Below are positions 1 to 8,323 of a stretch of DNA of 38,804 nt, piece after piece (position 1 is the first letter of the stretch; each line of letters opens with the position of its first letter). This DNA is from an uncultured Prevotella sp. Lineage in GTDB: Bacteria; Bacteroidota; Bacteroidia; Bacteroidales; Bacteroidaceae. The notes below the pieces were generated by a model. It made no database searches and was not told the origin of the DNA. It saw only the letters and a list, made by a program, of their open reading frames with translations. Position numbers and translations under genes: made by a program. The stretch spans positions 1-38,804 of the forward strand of contig CAMVJQ010000021.1 in the NCBI GenBank assembly GCA_947167845.1, given 5' to 3'.

Positions 1-259
1 CGATGCCGAAGAAGAGGCGTGGGCGCCCCAGTTTCTTGAAGTCGCGATAGTCGCCGTGCCAGTCAGGCTGTGGCACAATCGCCACGCGATAGCCGGCAGC
101 CTCGAGTGTCCGTCCGATGACGGCTGCGCCAAACGAGGGATGGTCGATATAGGCGTCGCCAGAGAACAGGATTACATCGACCTCCGTCCATCCTCGGAGG
201 TCGAGTTCCTTCTTTGTCGTCGGCAGAAAGTCCGTCAGCCTGTAATTCTCAATTCCCAA
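1..259 (-). CDS. ygiQ: YgiQ-family radical SAM protein, N-terminal part only
   Basis: This is the first ~86 residues of a YgiQ-type radical SAM protein; the rest runs off the left edge. Family hallmarks are readable: LTDFLPTTKKELDLRGW, then VILFSGDAYIDHPSFGAAVIGR, then AIVPQPDW and FKKLGRPRLFFGI. The iron-sulfur cysteines lie beyond the window. The family has no settled function. The start is unusual. The open frame has no ATG after its last in-frame stop (263-265), and the candidates are TTG at 257-259 (giving MGIENYRLTD) or CTG at 236-238. The first codons are made of a short tandem repeat that also fills the spacer upstream. It is the last gene of a minus-strand run. The family call is confident, the exact start is not. 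Confidence 0.85.
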   Translation of the reverse strand, partial: MGIENYRLTDFLPTTKKELDLRGWTEVDVILFSGDAYIDHPSFGAAVIGRTLEAAGYRVAIVPQPDWHGDYRDFKKLGRPRLFFGI

Positions 260-306
260 TTCTCAATTCTCAATAGTAGTCTAATCATAATTCTCAATTC
301 TCAATT
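245..306. repeat. TCTCAAT-type heptamer tandem repeats
   Basis: Imperfect copies of a 7-base unit (TTCTCAA/TCTCAAT) occur in two blocks around 245-272 and 288-306. They cover the stop codon of the 114-aa gene and the start region of ygiQ. Other short tandem repeats of 7-8 bases occur near thrS, between infC and rpmI, and inside the transporter gene at the right end. Confidence 0.75.
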
Positions 307-645
307 AAACGGCGTCCCTTGAAAAGCACGAGTGGTAGAGCCGAGGTTGTCGTTGCCCTGATTCTTCCAGTTGATGTAGAGCAGCACGAGTTGCTGCAGC
401 CCGTAGGCTTTCATATTGGGGTGATAGATGACGTCGAGGCAGAGGTCGAGCAGGTCCTTGTCCAGTCCTGCCTGTGCTTCGAGGAGGGCGCGAACGTTGA
501 GTTTCAACTTGTCGAGGACCTGTTCGTCTACGTAGCCGTTGGAGTCGATGAGATCGCGGAAGAGTTGATACTTCTCTATGGTCTGCAAGTGCTGTTCCTC
601 TACTTCGATAGTCCTTGTCCCTGATGAGTTTGCTTGAATTTTCAT
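301..645 (-). CDS. Hypothetical 114-aa protein
   Basis: I do not recognise a domain. The protein is soluble, mostly helical in appearance and acidic in its middle, with no signal peptide or membrane segment. It has a Leu-rich centre (QVLDKLKLNVRALLEAQ) and a segment LDLCLDVIYHPNMKAYGLQQL. It starts at ATG 643-645, 30 bases after the stop of the amidase gene, so it is probably co-transcribed with it. Its last codons run into the repeat block shared with the start of ygiQ. Coding is supported by its position in the run and by codon use like its neighbours. Confidence 0.65.
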   Translation of the reverse strand: MKIQANSSGTRTIEVEEQHLQTIEKYQLFRDLIDSNGYVDEQVLDKLKLNVRALLEAQAGLDKDLLDLCLDVIYHPNMKAYGLQQLVLLYINWKNQGNDNLGSTTRAFQGTPFN

Positions 646-675
646 GTCATTAATCGTTTTTTAGTTAGTGTATGT

Positions 676-3564
676 TTATTGTAATAAAAATGCTAATATA
701 CCCCGCATGATGGTGCCTCGCTTGCGCTCCGACTGTATGCACTCGAAGGGGAATCCCATCGTGAGCACGCGGTAGTCGTTGCCGCTATAGGCCACGCAGG
801 CACTCTGCTCGTCGCCGTAGGCCATCGCCGAATAGGCAGGGGCCACGGGCAGTAGATTGTCAGGATGCTGGGCGGCATAGTGGCTGCTGTTGAGATGACG
901 GTGGAAGGTGAAAGTCGTGCCGAGCCCCTGAATGGTGTCACGATTGAGGCTGTCGATATTCGTTCCGCCGTACTGGCACTTCAGCAGTGAGGCGAGGAAG
1001 GCCCTATCGGCTTCAGCACGCATATCGCGCCCGATGTAGGCACCGCTGACGAGCAGCGCTCCTCCCGTAGTGGCGTGGGCCTGCAGATGGGCTCTCAACT
1101 CCTTGGGGAAGGCTGAATAGGGGATCAGTGAATAGCCGTCGTTGCGCTCCAGTCCCAGGATGAGGTCGACGAGTGCGTAGCCTTCGAGACTGAGCCGGCC
1201 GCTCTCAATGGCTTTTGAGGAACTGCTGGCGATGCTGTATCGCTGGGCTGAGGCAATGGCACGGGCATGCGTGCGGATATAGTCGAAGTCGTTGCCGGCG
1301 ATGAACTGTCCTGCCAGCGAGTCATTGGTGAATCCAAGACCTCTGGGCCCTTCCTTGCCCATACTGAATCGGTCGAAACACGTCTGATAGCCTCGCCATC
1401 CAGCCGTCAGGCCGTAACTGACGCCGATGTCCTCGCTGAGGTCGAAGCCCTGCTCTGCTGCGCCTTCACGGACGGCAGGTGAGGCCAGACGGTGGAAGCC
1501 GTTGACCACAAGCACCGTCTTCTGGGCCGTAGCGTTGCGAAGGGCGCAGACCACTTCGCTTGGGAAACTCTCACCGCCCGCATTGACGGCTGCGATGCGG
1601 AAGGCGTAAAGCCTGTCGGGCTCGATGGCCACAGTCACACTTGTCTTGTCGGAGTTGAGGAATCGGCCGTTGTCGAAGTCGCCATTGTCGATGGCGGTAT
1701 AGAGGATATAACTGGTGGCCTTTGCCGACGGCTCGTAGGGATCGTCGACCGCATTCCAGGTGATGTGAGCCTCCCCCCGCTCAGTCAGCGTGACGCTGGG
1801 TGCTGTGGGAGCGAGCGGCTGCACGGTGTAGTCGGTATTGTGCATACGGGCGGTGTAGCGCAGCAGGGCCTTGTAGATGCTGCGCGCCAGGTCGAAGCGG
1901 AAGTTGGGGTCCTGAGCCATCTTCATGTCGGCGAAATTCTGGTGCGAAAGCGTCTCGAGGATGGCACTGGGCACCTCGGGCACGCGGCACTCGGAGTAGT
2001 TGCGGTCGTAGAGTTCACGCGTCTGCCACTTGCCGTATTTGCGTCGTATGTCATAGGGTATGCTGACCAGCAGGTCATCGGCGAGGTCACGAGAGGCCAG
2101 TCGCGTGAAACCTGCATTGAGCGTAGAGTCGCGGAAGGTGGTCATACAGATGGTCAGCGTTCCCGTATTGGTTTTGCCGTCGCGTGTAAAACCGGCATCA
2201 CTGTGGATGGCGAGAGACAGTTCGATGGGCACCTTGCGGCCCGTCGTGTCAGGCATGTAGCAACTGCCGCCTCCGAGGAGATTGGCCATATAGGAACGAC
2301 TGTTGATGTCGTCGCCGTAGTCATCCTTGCCCTCCTTGGTGCTATACACCTCATAAGGCATGCCAGCCCACTGGGCGAAGTAGCGCGAGCCCTCCAAGCA
2401 TCGCGGCATGCCGCTGACCCTTCCGCCTCGCTCGATGTTGCCCATGCCTCCGCCGAATCTGACAGCATCAGCAGTGACGACACCCTTCATCCGACTCAGG
2501 TTAGAGAGCACCACGCAGTTCTGGGGCGTGGAGCCGGCGTCGAAGTCGAAGGTGCCCAGATAGACCCAGGTAGAACCGCCCATCTGCTGATTGACGTGAA
2601 ACTCCGTGGCCACGCCTTTGTGCCACACGGTGTAGTGGGCATCGTCGACGCTGTTGTCCATCGTCTGGTAACTGACATAGACGGCATAGCGTCCAGTCTC
2701 AGGTATCGAGGGCTGATAGGCAATGGTGCTCATATTGTGGGCATGCTCCGTCGTCTCAGCGCAGCGGGCAGTGCCAGCCTCAAAGGGATTCTCATGGTCG
2801 AGATAATGTCCCTGATGGAGGGCGAATCCGGGATGCTGGGTGCTCTGCCACGGGTGGCGCTCTCCCTGTTCGGCATAGCCGCAGCCGATGGAGTCGTTGT
2901 CGACGATCACCTCGTTCTTCTGCCAGTCGCGCTCACGGGGTGAGAACACGACGGCTCCAGCCTTCTCGAGCATGGGGATGAGATAGGGATTGACGATGGT
3001 CTGCGTGAAGAAGTCCTCGCTGGTGCCGAAGAGGGGGACGCGCTGCCACTTCCAGCGTGCCTCGCTGATGTTATAGTAGCAGCCGTGACTGGCCCAAATG
3101 GAGAAGTGGCGGTTGCTGAGTCCTCGCGTGATGCGATAGGGCAGTGAGGTGTTGCTCACCCATGGTCGCCCTTTATAGTCGATGTTGCCCCATGTTCGTC
3201 CGGCTGTCTCGTCCTTATGCAGACGGGCTGGTATCAGGTTCTCTATGGGCCAGCCGCCAGTCTTCACTGTCAGACGGTAGTCCTGCAGCGTGTCAGGCAG
3301 CATCTTCCGTATATTATTATAAATAAGGTCAGTGGATGGCTGGGTGAACATCTGCTCGCCGAAGGCATTGCTGGCAAAGACGGTGACGGTGCGGAGCGAG
3401 TCGTTGATGGTGATGCTGTCGAGATGAGCCTTGGCGCGTATCACCTGCCCGTTGGCTTGATAACTTGTGAGATAATTTTCCAGGAGCGTACGCAACGGTT
3501 TCTGTGCTGTTGCGCTGAGGGCTGTGAGGCCCGTAAGGAGTATGATAACTAGTCTGCTGCGCAT
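676..3564 (-). CDS. Exported N-acetylmuramoyl-L-alanine amidase-like protein with golvesin-like insert
   Basis: This is a 962-aa exported protein with a signal peptide (residues 1-20, ending SATAQ). The catalytic part resembles the zinc-dependent Amidase_3 family, which cuts the bond between the glycan and the peptide stem of peptidoglycan. Zinc-ligand and catalytic candidates are H160 (WASHG), E183 (TSEDFF), H454 (AIHSDA) and E537 (SAILETLSHQN). Between E183 and H454 sits a beta-rich segment of about 100 residues (roughly 275-372: YAVYVSYQ, STWVYLGTFDF, ADAVRFGGG) typical of golvesin C-terminal-like domains. An FN3-like domain (about 585-680) and a C-terminal domain of unknown role (about 690-962) follow. 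Homologues are sometimes labelled xanthan lyase, but I see no polysaccharide-lyase motif. The start overlaps the stop of the acyltransferase gene by one base, so the two are translated together. The substrate is inferred. Confidence 0.75.
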   Translation of the reverse strand: MRSRLVIILLTGLTALSATAQKPLRTLLENYLTSYQANGQVIRAKAHLDSITINDSLRTVTVFASNAFGEQMFTQPSTDLIYNNIRKMLPDTLQDYRLTVKTGGWPIENLIPARLHKDETAGRTWGNIDYKGRPWVSNTSLPYRITRGLSNRHFSIWASHGCYYNISEARWKWQRVPLFGTSEDFFTQTIVNPYLIPMLEKAGAVVFSPRERDWQKNEVIVDNDSIGCGYAEQGERHPWQSTQHPGFALHQGHYLDHENPFEAGTARCAETTEHAHNMSTIAYQPSIPETGRYAVYVSYQTMDNSVDDAHYTVWHKGVATEFHVNQQMGGSTWVYLGTFDFDAGSTPQNCVVLSNLSRMKGVVTADAVRFGGGMGNIERGGRVSGMPRCLEGSRYFAQWAGMPYEVYSTKEGKDDYGDDINSRSYMANLLGGGSCYMPDTTGRKVPIELSLAIHSDAGFTRDGKTNTGTLTICMTTFRDSTLNAGFTRLASRDLADDLLVSIPYDIRRKYGKWQTRELYDRNYSECRVPEVPSAILETLSHQNFADMKMAQDPNFRFDLARSIYKALLRYTARMHNTDYTVQPLAPTAPSVTLTERGEAHITWNAVDDPYEPSAKATSYILYTAIDNGDFDNGRFLNSDKTSVTVAIEPDRLYAFRIAAVNAGGESFPSEVVCALRNATAQKTVLVVNGFHRLASPAVREGAAEQGFDLSEDIGVSYGLTAGWRGYQTCFDRFSMGKEGPRGLGFTNDSLAGQFIAGNDFDYIRTHARAIASAQRYSIASSSSKAIESGRLSLEGYALVDLILGLERNDGYSLIPYSAFPKELRAHLQAHATTGGALLVSGAYIGRDMRAEADRAFLASLLKCQYGGTNIDSLNRDTIQGLGTTFTFHRHLNSSHYAAQHPDNLLPVAPAYSAMAYGDEQSACVAYSGNDYRVLTMGFPFECIQSERKRGTIMRGILAFLLQ

Positions 3565-4121
3565 TAGTCGATGTCTCCTATGGTGAAGTTCTCAGGGTAT
3601 TTCCCCTTGAAGTCCTTGAAATAGAGTTTAATCTCCCTCATATCCTTTTCCAGGTCGCCTGAGGGGACGATTGTCTTGGTGCACTGTATGTGTCGCTTCT
3701 CATAGTCGATGCCGTAGAGCAGGATGGGTATGCCTGCCTTGAGGGCGATGAAATAGAAGCCTTTCTTCCAGTCGGGATTCTTCGAACGGGTGCCTTCAGG
3801 GGTGATGCAGAGATGGAAGGTGTCGGCCTGCTTGGCGGTCTCTGCCATTGAGTCGGTCATGCTCGTCTTCTTCTGCCGATAGACGGGTATGCCGCCCATC
3901 CGCTTGAAGATAGGACCCAATGGCCAGAAAAACCACTCTTTCTTCATCAGAAAATTGCTCTGCATACCACGGGCCCGGATATAGAGTTGTCCGATCAGGA
4001 AATCCCAGTTGGTCGTATGCGGAGCAAGGCAGATGATAAACTTCGCGGGGTGGTCTTCCGTTACTTCAGCAGTCCACCCCATTTGCTTGTATAACAGCCA
4101 GTTACAAAGAGCTTTCCACAT
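3564..4121 (-). CDS. PlsC-like acyltransferase
   Basis: This 185-aa protein belongs to the glycerolipid acyltransferase group that includes 1-acyl-sn-glycerol-3-phosphate acyltransferase. Motif I, the HX4D catalytic pair, is H35 and D40 in APHTTNWDF. Motif III is TPEGTRS at 108-113, and the GGIPVYR segment (76-82) matches the usual motif II region. It is shorter than typical PlsC (about 240 aa) and has no clear N-terminal membrane anchor, so the true substrate may not be lysophosphatidate. It lies 31 bases after the 88-aa gene and its TAA overlaps the ATG of the amidase, which points to one transcript of envelope-related genes. Confidence 0.85.
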   Translation of the reverse strand: MWKALCNWLLYKQMGWTAEVTEDHPAKFIICLAPHTTNWDFLIGQLYIRARGMQSNFLMKKEWFFWPLGPIFKRMGGIPVYRQKKTSMTDSMAETAKQADTFHLCITPEGTRSKNPDWKKGFYFIALKAGIPILLYGIDYEKRHIQCTKTIVPSGDLEKDMREIKLYFKDFKGKYPENFTIGDID

Positions 4122-4152
4122 GATTCTCCGTTGTCAGTTATCGATATTCAAT

Positions 4153-4419
4153 TTACCCGTTCAGTTGGTCGATGATGTCGCTCACCTGTGCGCTGAACTG
4201 CTCTCTGAGGTTCTTATAGTAGGCCCTGGGTGGCATGCCTGGCTCCGGATGGCATACGCGGCTGATGAAATCTTCCTCCATCCTCACGATGGAGTAAAGT
4301 TGTGCCTCTGCATTGTGATTGGCGGGCTCCGGCCCGTACATCGAAACAGCGATTGCCTCCGCAAATAGTTCTTCACAAATCGAACGGATCGCACGCTTAA
4401 GTGATCTCTTGTTTGCCAT
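4153..4419 (-). CDS. Conserved-looking 88-aa hypothetical protein
   Basis: No domain is recognised. The protein is a small soluble helical one beginning MANKRSLKRAIRSICEELFA. It is the first gene of the minus-strand run. Its start is strongly supported: a good Shine-Dalgarno (AAGGAG on the minus strand, about 7 bases upstream), which is rare in this phylum, and a TATCTTTG promoter box about 43 bases upstream. The basic N-terminus and acidic helices would fit a small regulator or ribosome-associated factor, but this is speculation. Confidence 0.75.
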   Translation of the reverse strand: MANKRSLKRAIRSICEELFAEAIAVSMYGPEPANHNAEAQLYSIVRMEEDFISRVCHPEPGMPPRAYYKNLREQFSAQVSDIIDQLNG

Positions 4420-4461
4420 AAGTTATCTCCTTTTTTGGTTGATTTTGATATTTTCAGTAAG

Positions 4462-4469
4462 CAAAGATA
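4462..4469 (-). promoter_or_regulatory. Bacteroidetes -7 box for the 88-aa/acyltransferase/amidase run
   Basis: TATCTTTG is read on the minus strand. A TTTG at 4488-4491 on the same strand, 18 bases further upstream, could be the -33 box. It is divergent from the pfp promoter. Confidence 0.75.
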
Positions 4470-4564
4470 GAAAAAAAAATCGAGATACAAACAGATTGAT
4501 ACCCAAAAAATATTAAAAAGCCGAAAATAGGTGCTTTTCTTTCCTTTTTCTGACAGAAATTGAT

Positions 4565-4572
4565 TAATTTTG
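4565..4572 (+). promoter_or_regulatory. Bacteroidetes -7 box for pfp
   Basis: TAATTTTG lies 46 bases before the pfp ATG. No clear TTTG -33 element is present, only T-rich sequence around 4540-4550. Confidence 0.65.
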
Positions 4573-4618
4573 CGGGCAATTTACAGGAATTACTCATTAT
4601 TAAACAAAAATAAGTATT

Positions 4619-6256
4619 ATGGAAAAAAGTGCATTGCAGATTGCAAGAGCCGCTTACCAGCCTAAGCTGCCTAAGGCTCTTCAGGGTGCTGTGAAGATCA
4701 AGGAGGGCGCTGCCACACAGAGCGTCGGCGACCAGGAAGAAATCAAGAAGTTGTTCCCCAACACCTACGGTATGCCTATCGTAGAGTTTGAGCCCGCTAC
4801 TGAGGCCAACAACACGAAGATGAACGTGGGTATCATCCTCTCGGGCGGTCAGGCTCCTGGCGGTCATAACGTCATCACAGGACTGTTCGACCAGATCAAG
4901 AAACTGAATCCGGAGAACCGTCTCTTCGGCTTCATCCTTGGTCCTGGTGGTCTCGTTGACCACAACTATATGGAACTGACTAAGGAGATCATCGACGAGT
5001 ATCGCAACACCGGTGGCTTTGACATGATCGGCTCCGGACGTACGAAACTGGAGAAGGTGGAGCAGTTTGAGAAGGGACTGGAGATTATCCGCCAACTCGA
5101 CATCAAGGCCATCGTCATTATCGGTGGCGACGACTCTAACACCAACGCCTGCGTGCTGGCAGAATACTATGCAGCCAAGAACTATGGCGTGCAGGTGATC
5201 GGCTGCCCGAAGACCATCGACGGCGACCTGAAGAACTCGCAGATTGAGACCTCATTCGGTTTCGATACTGCTTGTAAGACCTACTCAGAACTGATTGGCA
5301 ACATCGAGCGCGACTGTAACTCAGCCCGCAAGTACTGGCACTTCATCAAGGTGATGGGCCGCTCTGCCTCTCACATCGCCCTGGAGTGCGCTCTGCAGAC
5401 ACAGCCCAACATCTGCCTCGTCAGCGAGGAGATCGAGCAGAAGGGCATGAGCCTCGACGATATCGTCACCTACATCGCCAACGCCGTCTGCCAGCGTGCC
5501 GCCGACGGCAACAACTTTGGCACCGTCATCATCCCCGAGGGCGTCATCGAGTTCATACCGGCCATCAAGAAACTGATAGCACAACTCAACGACGTGCTGG
5601 CAATGCCGGCGGCTAAGGACCTGGGTCGTTCCGAGTCCATTGACTTCGTGAAGAGCCATCTGACCGACGAGAACCTTGCCGTGTTCAACTCACTGCCCAC
5701 AGGCGTGGCCCGTCAGTTGGCCCTCGACCGCGACCCCCACGGCAACGTGCAGGTGTCGCTCATTGAGACCGAGAAACTGCTCTCGACGATGGTGGCCCAG
5801 AAATTGGAGCGCATGAAGAAGGAAGGCAAGTACACAGGCAAGTTCTCCGCCCTGCACCACTTCTTCGGTTACGAGGGACGCTGCGCTGCACCCTCCAACT
5901 TCGATGCCGATTACTGCTATGCCCTCGGCACCTCAGCCGCCCAGTTGATTGCCAACGGCAAGACCGGCTACATGGCTATCGTGAAGAATACGACCGCTCC
6001 TGCCGACCAGTGGATTGCCGGAGGTGTGCCCATCACGATGATGATGAACATGGAGAAGCGCAACGGCGAGATGAAGCCCGTCATCCGCAAGGCTCTCGTC
6101 GAACTCGACGGTGCACCCTTCAAGTGCTTTGCCGCCCAGCGCGACCGTTGGGCCCGCGAGACAGCCTACGTCTATCCCGGCCCCATTCAGTACTGGGGAC
6201 CCTCTGAGGTCTGCGACCAGCCGACGAAGACGCTCGCTCTCGAACAGCAGAAGTAA
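4619..6256 (+). CDS. pfp: Pyrophosphate-dependent 6-phosphofructokinase
   Basis: This 545-aa cytoplasmic enzyme phosphorylates fructose 6-phosphate to fructose 1,6-bisphosphate with pyrophosphate, reversibly, in glycolysis. The PPi-type identity is visible. The nucleotide loop reads GGDDSN (169-174) with Asp where ATP enzymes have Gly, and the catalytic loop reads PKTIDGD (197-203) with Lys where ATP enzymes have Gly. D201 should be the general base. Also present are SGGQAPGG (75-82) and VMGRSASH for sugar-phosphate binding. The length matches the long PFP class common in Bacteroidetes and plants. It stands alone on the plus strand with its own promoter and a hairpin terminator after it. Confidence 0.95.
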   Translation: MEKSALQIARAAYQPKLPKALQGAVKIKEGAATQSVGDQEEIKKLFPNTYGMPIVEFEPATEANNTKMNVGIILSGGQAPGGHNVITGLFDQIKKLNPENRLFGFILGPGGLVDHNYMELTKEIIDEYRNTGGFDMIGSGRTKLEKVEQFEKGLEIIRQLDIKAIVIIGGDDSNTNACVLAEYYAAKNYGVQVIGCPKTIDGDLKNSQIETSFGFDTACKTYSELIGNIERDCNSARKYWHFIKVMGRSASHIALECALQTQPNICLVSEEIEQKGMSLDDIVTYIANAVCQRAADGNNFGTVIIPEGVIEFIPAIKKLIAQLNDVLAMPAAKDLGRSESIDFVKSHLTDENLAVFNSLPTGVARQLALDRDPHGNVQVSLIETEKLLSTMVAQKLERMKKEGKYTGKFSALHHFFGYEGRCAAPSNFDADYCYALGTSAAQLIANGKTGYMAIVKNTTAPADQWIAGGVPITMMMNMEKRNGEMKPVIRKALVELDGAPFKCFAAQRDRWARETAYVYPGPIQYWGPSEVCDQPTKTLALEQQK

Positions 6257-6264
6257 GTCTGTAG

Positions 6265-6300
6265 GCACGGGTTACCCCAGTTTGTGGTAATCCGTGCTTA
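6265..6300 (+). terminator. Hairpin terminator after pfp
   Basis: The stem arms are 6265-6276 and 6286-6297 (12 pairs with one G-T), closing GCACGG with CCGTGC. TTATATTCT follows. The U-run is weak, so read-through into the lysozyme gene is possible. Confidence 0.65.
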
Positions 6301-6348
6301 TATTCTAATTATCTCCACCTATAAGAGGGGCTAGTGGAGGTCACTACT

Positions 6349-7251
6349 ATGGCAACCAAGAAAAGGGTCGTTAAGCGCAAGGGCATCGGTGTCACCCACA
6401 CCTATCACGGGCCTCGTGGGAAGCACCGTCCTGGAATCCTTGTCCGTCTGCTCCAGAAGATTCCCTCGTGGGGGTGGTGGATAGGCGGGCTGGCTGTCGT
6501 GGCTGGCTACATCTGGTTCTTCTATTATTTCTTCGTCTCCCCGTTTGGCTTCCGCTGGCGCGCCCTCTATGGCGACGTGTCCTATCCCGAAGGCTATGAG
6601 ATCCACGGCATCGACATCTCCCACCACCAGGGACGCATCGACTGGGACAAACTCAAAGACGAAGGGATGATTAACAAATGTCCCATCCGCTTCGTGATGA
6701 TCAAGGCCACTGAGGGAGCCACACAGACCGACGAGAACTTCCTCGACAATTTCTATCAGGCCCGCGAAAACGGCTTTACCCGAGGCGCCTATCATTTCTA
6801 CAGTGTCCACACCCCTGCCGAGGAACAGGCCCGCCACTTCCTGCAGGTGGTCCGTCTCGAGAACGGTGACCTGCCCCCCGTACTCGACGTGGAGCATAAG
6901 CCGAAGGCGCAGACTGATGAGCAGTTCAAGGCCTCCGTGCTCCAGTGGCTCGACATCGTGGAGAAGCACTATCAGGTGAAGCCCATCATCTACACCTATT
7001 TCAAGTTTAAGATGAAGTATCTCAACGACTCCATCTTCGACCAGTATCCTTATTGGATAGCCCACTATTATGTGGACACCCTCGAATACAAGGGCCGCTG
7101 GAAGTTCTGGCAGCACACCGATGCCGGCCGGCTGCCTGGCATCAAGGGAAGTGTCGACTTCAACATCTACAACGGCTCTTATTACGACCTCCGTCAGATG
7201 ACCATCGGCTCACAAGAGACGATCGGCGAAAAAGCCTATAGCGGCGATTGA
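6349..7251 (+). CDS. Membrane-anchored GH25 lysozyme (muramidase)
   Basis: This is a 300-aa glycoside hydrolase family 25 protein, a family that cuts the MurNAc-GlcNAc bond of peptidoglycan. A basic cytoplasmic tail (1-35) and one transmembrane helix (about 41-62, WGWWIGGLAVVAGYIWFFYY) precede the catalytic barrel. Active-site residues are D89 in GIDISHHQG and D180/E182 in PVLDVEH. YHFY (148-151), WIAHYY and KFWQHT are further family motifs. The barrel would face the periplasm. ATG 6349 was chosen because GGAGG lies about 9 bases upstream; a GTG at 6334 would add five residues. No standard promoter box is seen in the 90-base gap after pfp. It may serve wall remodelling. Confidence 0.92.
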   Translation: MATKKRVVKRKGIGVTHTYHGPRGKHRPGILVRLLQKIPSWGWWIGGLAVVAGYIWFFYYFFVSPFGFRWRALYGDVSYPEGYEIHGIDISHHQGRIDWDKLKDEGMINKCPIRFVMIKATEGATQTDENFLDNFYQARENGFTRGAYHFYSVHTPAEEQARHFLQVVRLENGDLPPVLDVEHKPKAQTDEQFKASVLQWLDIVEKHYQVKPIIYTYFKFKMKYLNDSIFDQYPYWIAHYYVDTLEYKGRWKFWQHTDAGRLPGIKGSVDFNIYNGSYYDLRQMTIGSQETIGEKAYSGD

Positions 7252-7368
7252 TCTCAAATGTTCAAATGTGCAAAAACACAAATATTATTTCTAAATTGTC
7301 ATCCTATATTAAAAATGTGTGAAAAATGAGAAGAAACAATTGAAATCACCCCCAAAAAAACTTAATTG

Positions 7369-7400
7369 TTTGGAGCATTGCCTAATTATGCCTATCTTTG
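7369..7400 (+). promoter_or_regulatory. Promoter of the 274-aa secreted protein gene
   Basis: TTTG (7369-7372), 20 bases, TATCTTTG (7393-7400): a full match to the Bacteroidetes consensus. Its position rules out translation starts upstream of about 7405 and so fixes the start of the next gene at ATG 7428. Confidence 0.85.
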
Positions 7401-7427
7401 TCGCCGATGACAGAGAAAAAAGCAATA

Positions 7428-8252
7428 ATGACGAAACGGCTCATGATGGCCCTGCTGCTCGCAGTGTTCACTGCGCTAAACGCGCATTCGCAGGAGGAGG
7501 ATGAGGATATCGCCTATTCGCTCAGTCTGACAGAGGTGACCGTGCTGGCTGACGGGATGACTTTCGAGGAGTATCTGGTGAATCAGGTGCTTGAGCATGC
7601 CAAGCCGCTCAAGGCAAGGATCAAGACGTTGAGGTATAACGTCACGTGCCAGTTGGAGAAGGACATAGACCTGACGAAGTTTCCGCATCGCCGCACTATC
7701 ACCTTCGCGGCCCGTCTGGCGGGCTACGGGCCTATCGTGTCAGCCCTCAGGGAGCACAAGCACTTCGGCATCACGATGGCTGAGGATGTGGTGTTTGACA
7801 ACGGGAAGATAACTGCCTCGAATATGAGGATGGTGGAGATGAAGCAGCGTCTCACTGAGAAGCAAATAGCCTCGTTTCTGAAGCACGACGGCATGCTGAG
7901 TGTCAATGTGTATGACAAGTTCTACAAGAAGGTGCGCGAGAAGGCCAAGGAACTGCAGAAGAAGCGACGGAAGAAGCAGGACACGGGCATGAAGTATATC
8001 GGCAGTTATACTGCTGAAGGCAGGACTTTCTACGTGGTGGGGCTCGATAATATGAAAGTGCATATCGCCGACGGCTGCTGGCAGATAGCGCGGCTGAGTT
8101 ATCATGAGGGGCAGAACGACATGAACTATCTGTTCAAAGAGATAAGGCCGGGCCTCTTCGTGCTCAGCCACGGCACGGCCAAGTTGTTTCTTGACAAGAA
8201 GAAGTGGCCTAAGGGCTACGTCTCGATGAAGGTGGACTATCAGTATCAGTGA
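7428..8252 (+). CDS. Secreted protein of unknown function
   Basis: The 274-aa product has a clear signal peptide (MTKRLMMALLLAVFTALNAHSQ) and an acidic mature N-terminus (EEDEDIAYS). No domain is recognised. The body mixes beta strands with a strongly basic helix (KKVREKAKELQKKRRKKQD, about 165-185), and the end (KGYVSMKVDYQYQ) looks like an edge strand. It resembles periplasmic or outer-membrane-associated proteins of Bacteroidales, but no function can be given. ATG 7428 is preferred because the longer frame would begin inside the promoter box. Its stop codon lies inside the left arm of the 33-bp hairpin. Confidence 0.8.
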   Translation: MTKRLMMALLLAVFTALNAHSQEEDEDIAYSLSLTEVTVLADGMTFEEYLVNQVLEHAKPLKARIKTLRYNVTCQLEKDIDLTKFPHRRTITFAARLAGYGPIVSALREHKHFGITMAEDVVFDNGKITASNMRMVEMKQRLTEKQIASFLKHDGMLSVNVYDKFYKKVREKAKELQKKRRKKQDTGMKYIGSYTAEGRTFYVVGLDNMKVHIADGCWQIARLSYHEGQNDMNYLFKEIRPGLFVLSHGTAKLFLDKKKWPKGYVSMKVDYQYQ

Positions 8253-8318
8253 GGGTATCCCATAAAGCAAGAGCCTTGGAGTTTGTCCAAGGCTCTTGCT
8301 TTATGGGATACCCTCACT
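8248..8318. terminator. 33-bp perfect hairpin between convergent genes
   Basis: The arms 8248-8280 and 8286-8318 are exact reverse complements around the 5-base loop GTTTG. It lies between the stop of the secreted-protein gene (which it overlaps) and the stop of pheS (5 bases away), so it probably ends or protects both transcripts. There is no U-run on either side, which is unusual for an intrinsic terminator. Confidence 0.8.
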
Positions 8319-8323
8319 CTGAC

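Noticed and set aside
1492..2943. Long plus-strand open frame (about 483 codons) opposite the amidase gene
   Set aside because: It is the antisense of a GC-rich coding region; the minus strand has signal peptide, catalytic motifs and domain structure, the plus strand has none.
7398..7427. Earlier start (TTG 7398 or ATG 7407) for the 274-aa secreted protein
   Set aside because: TTG 7398 lies inside the -7 promoter box and ATG 7407 would be at or before the expected transcript start; ATG 7428 gives a proper signal peptide.
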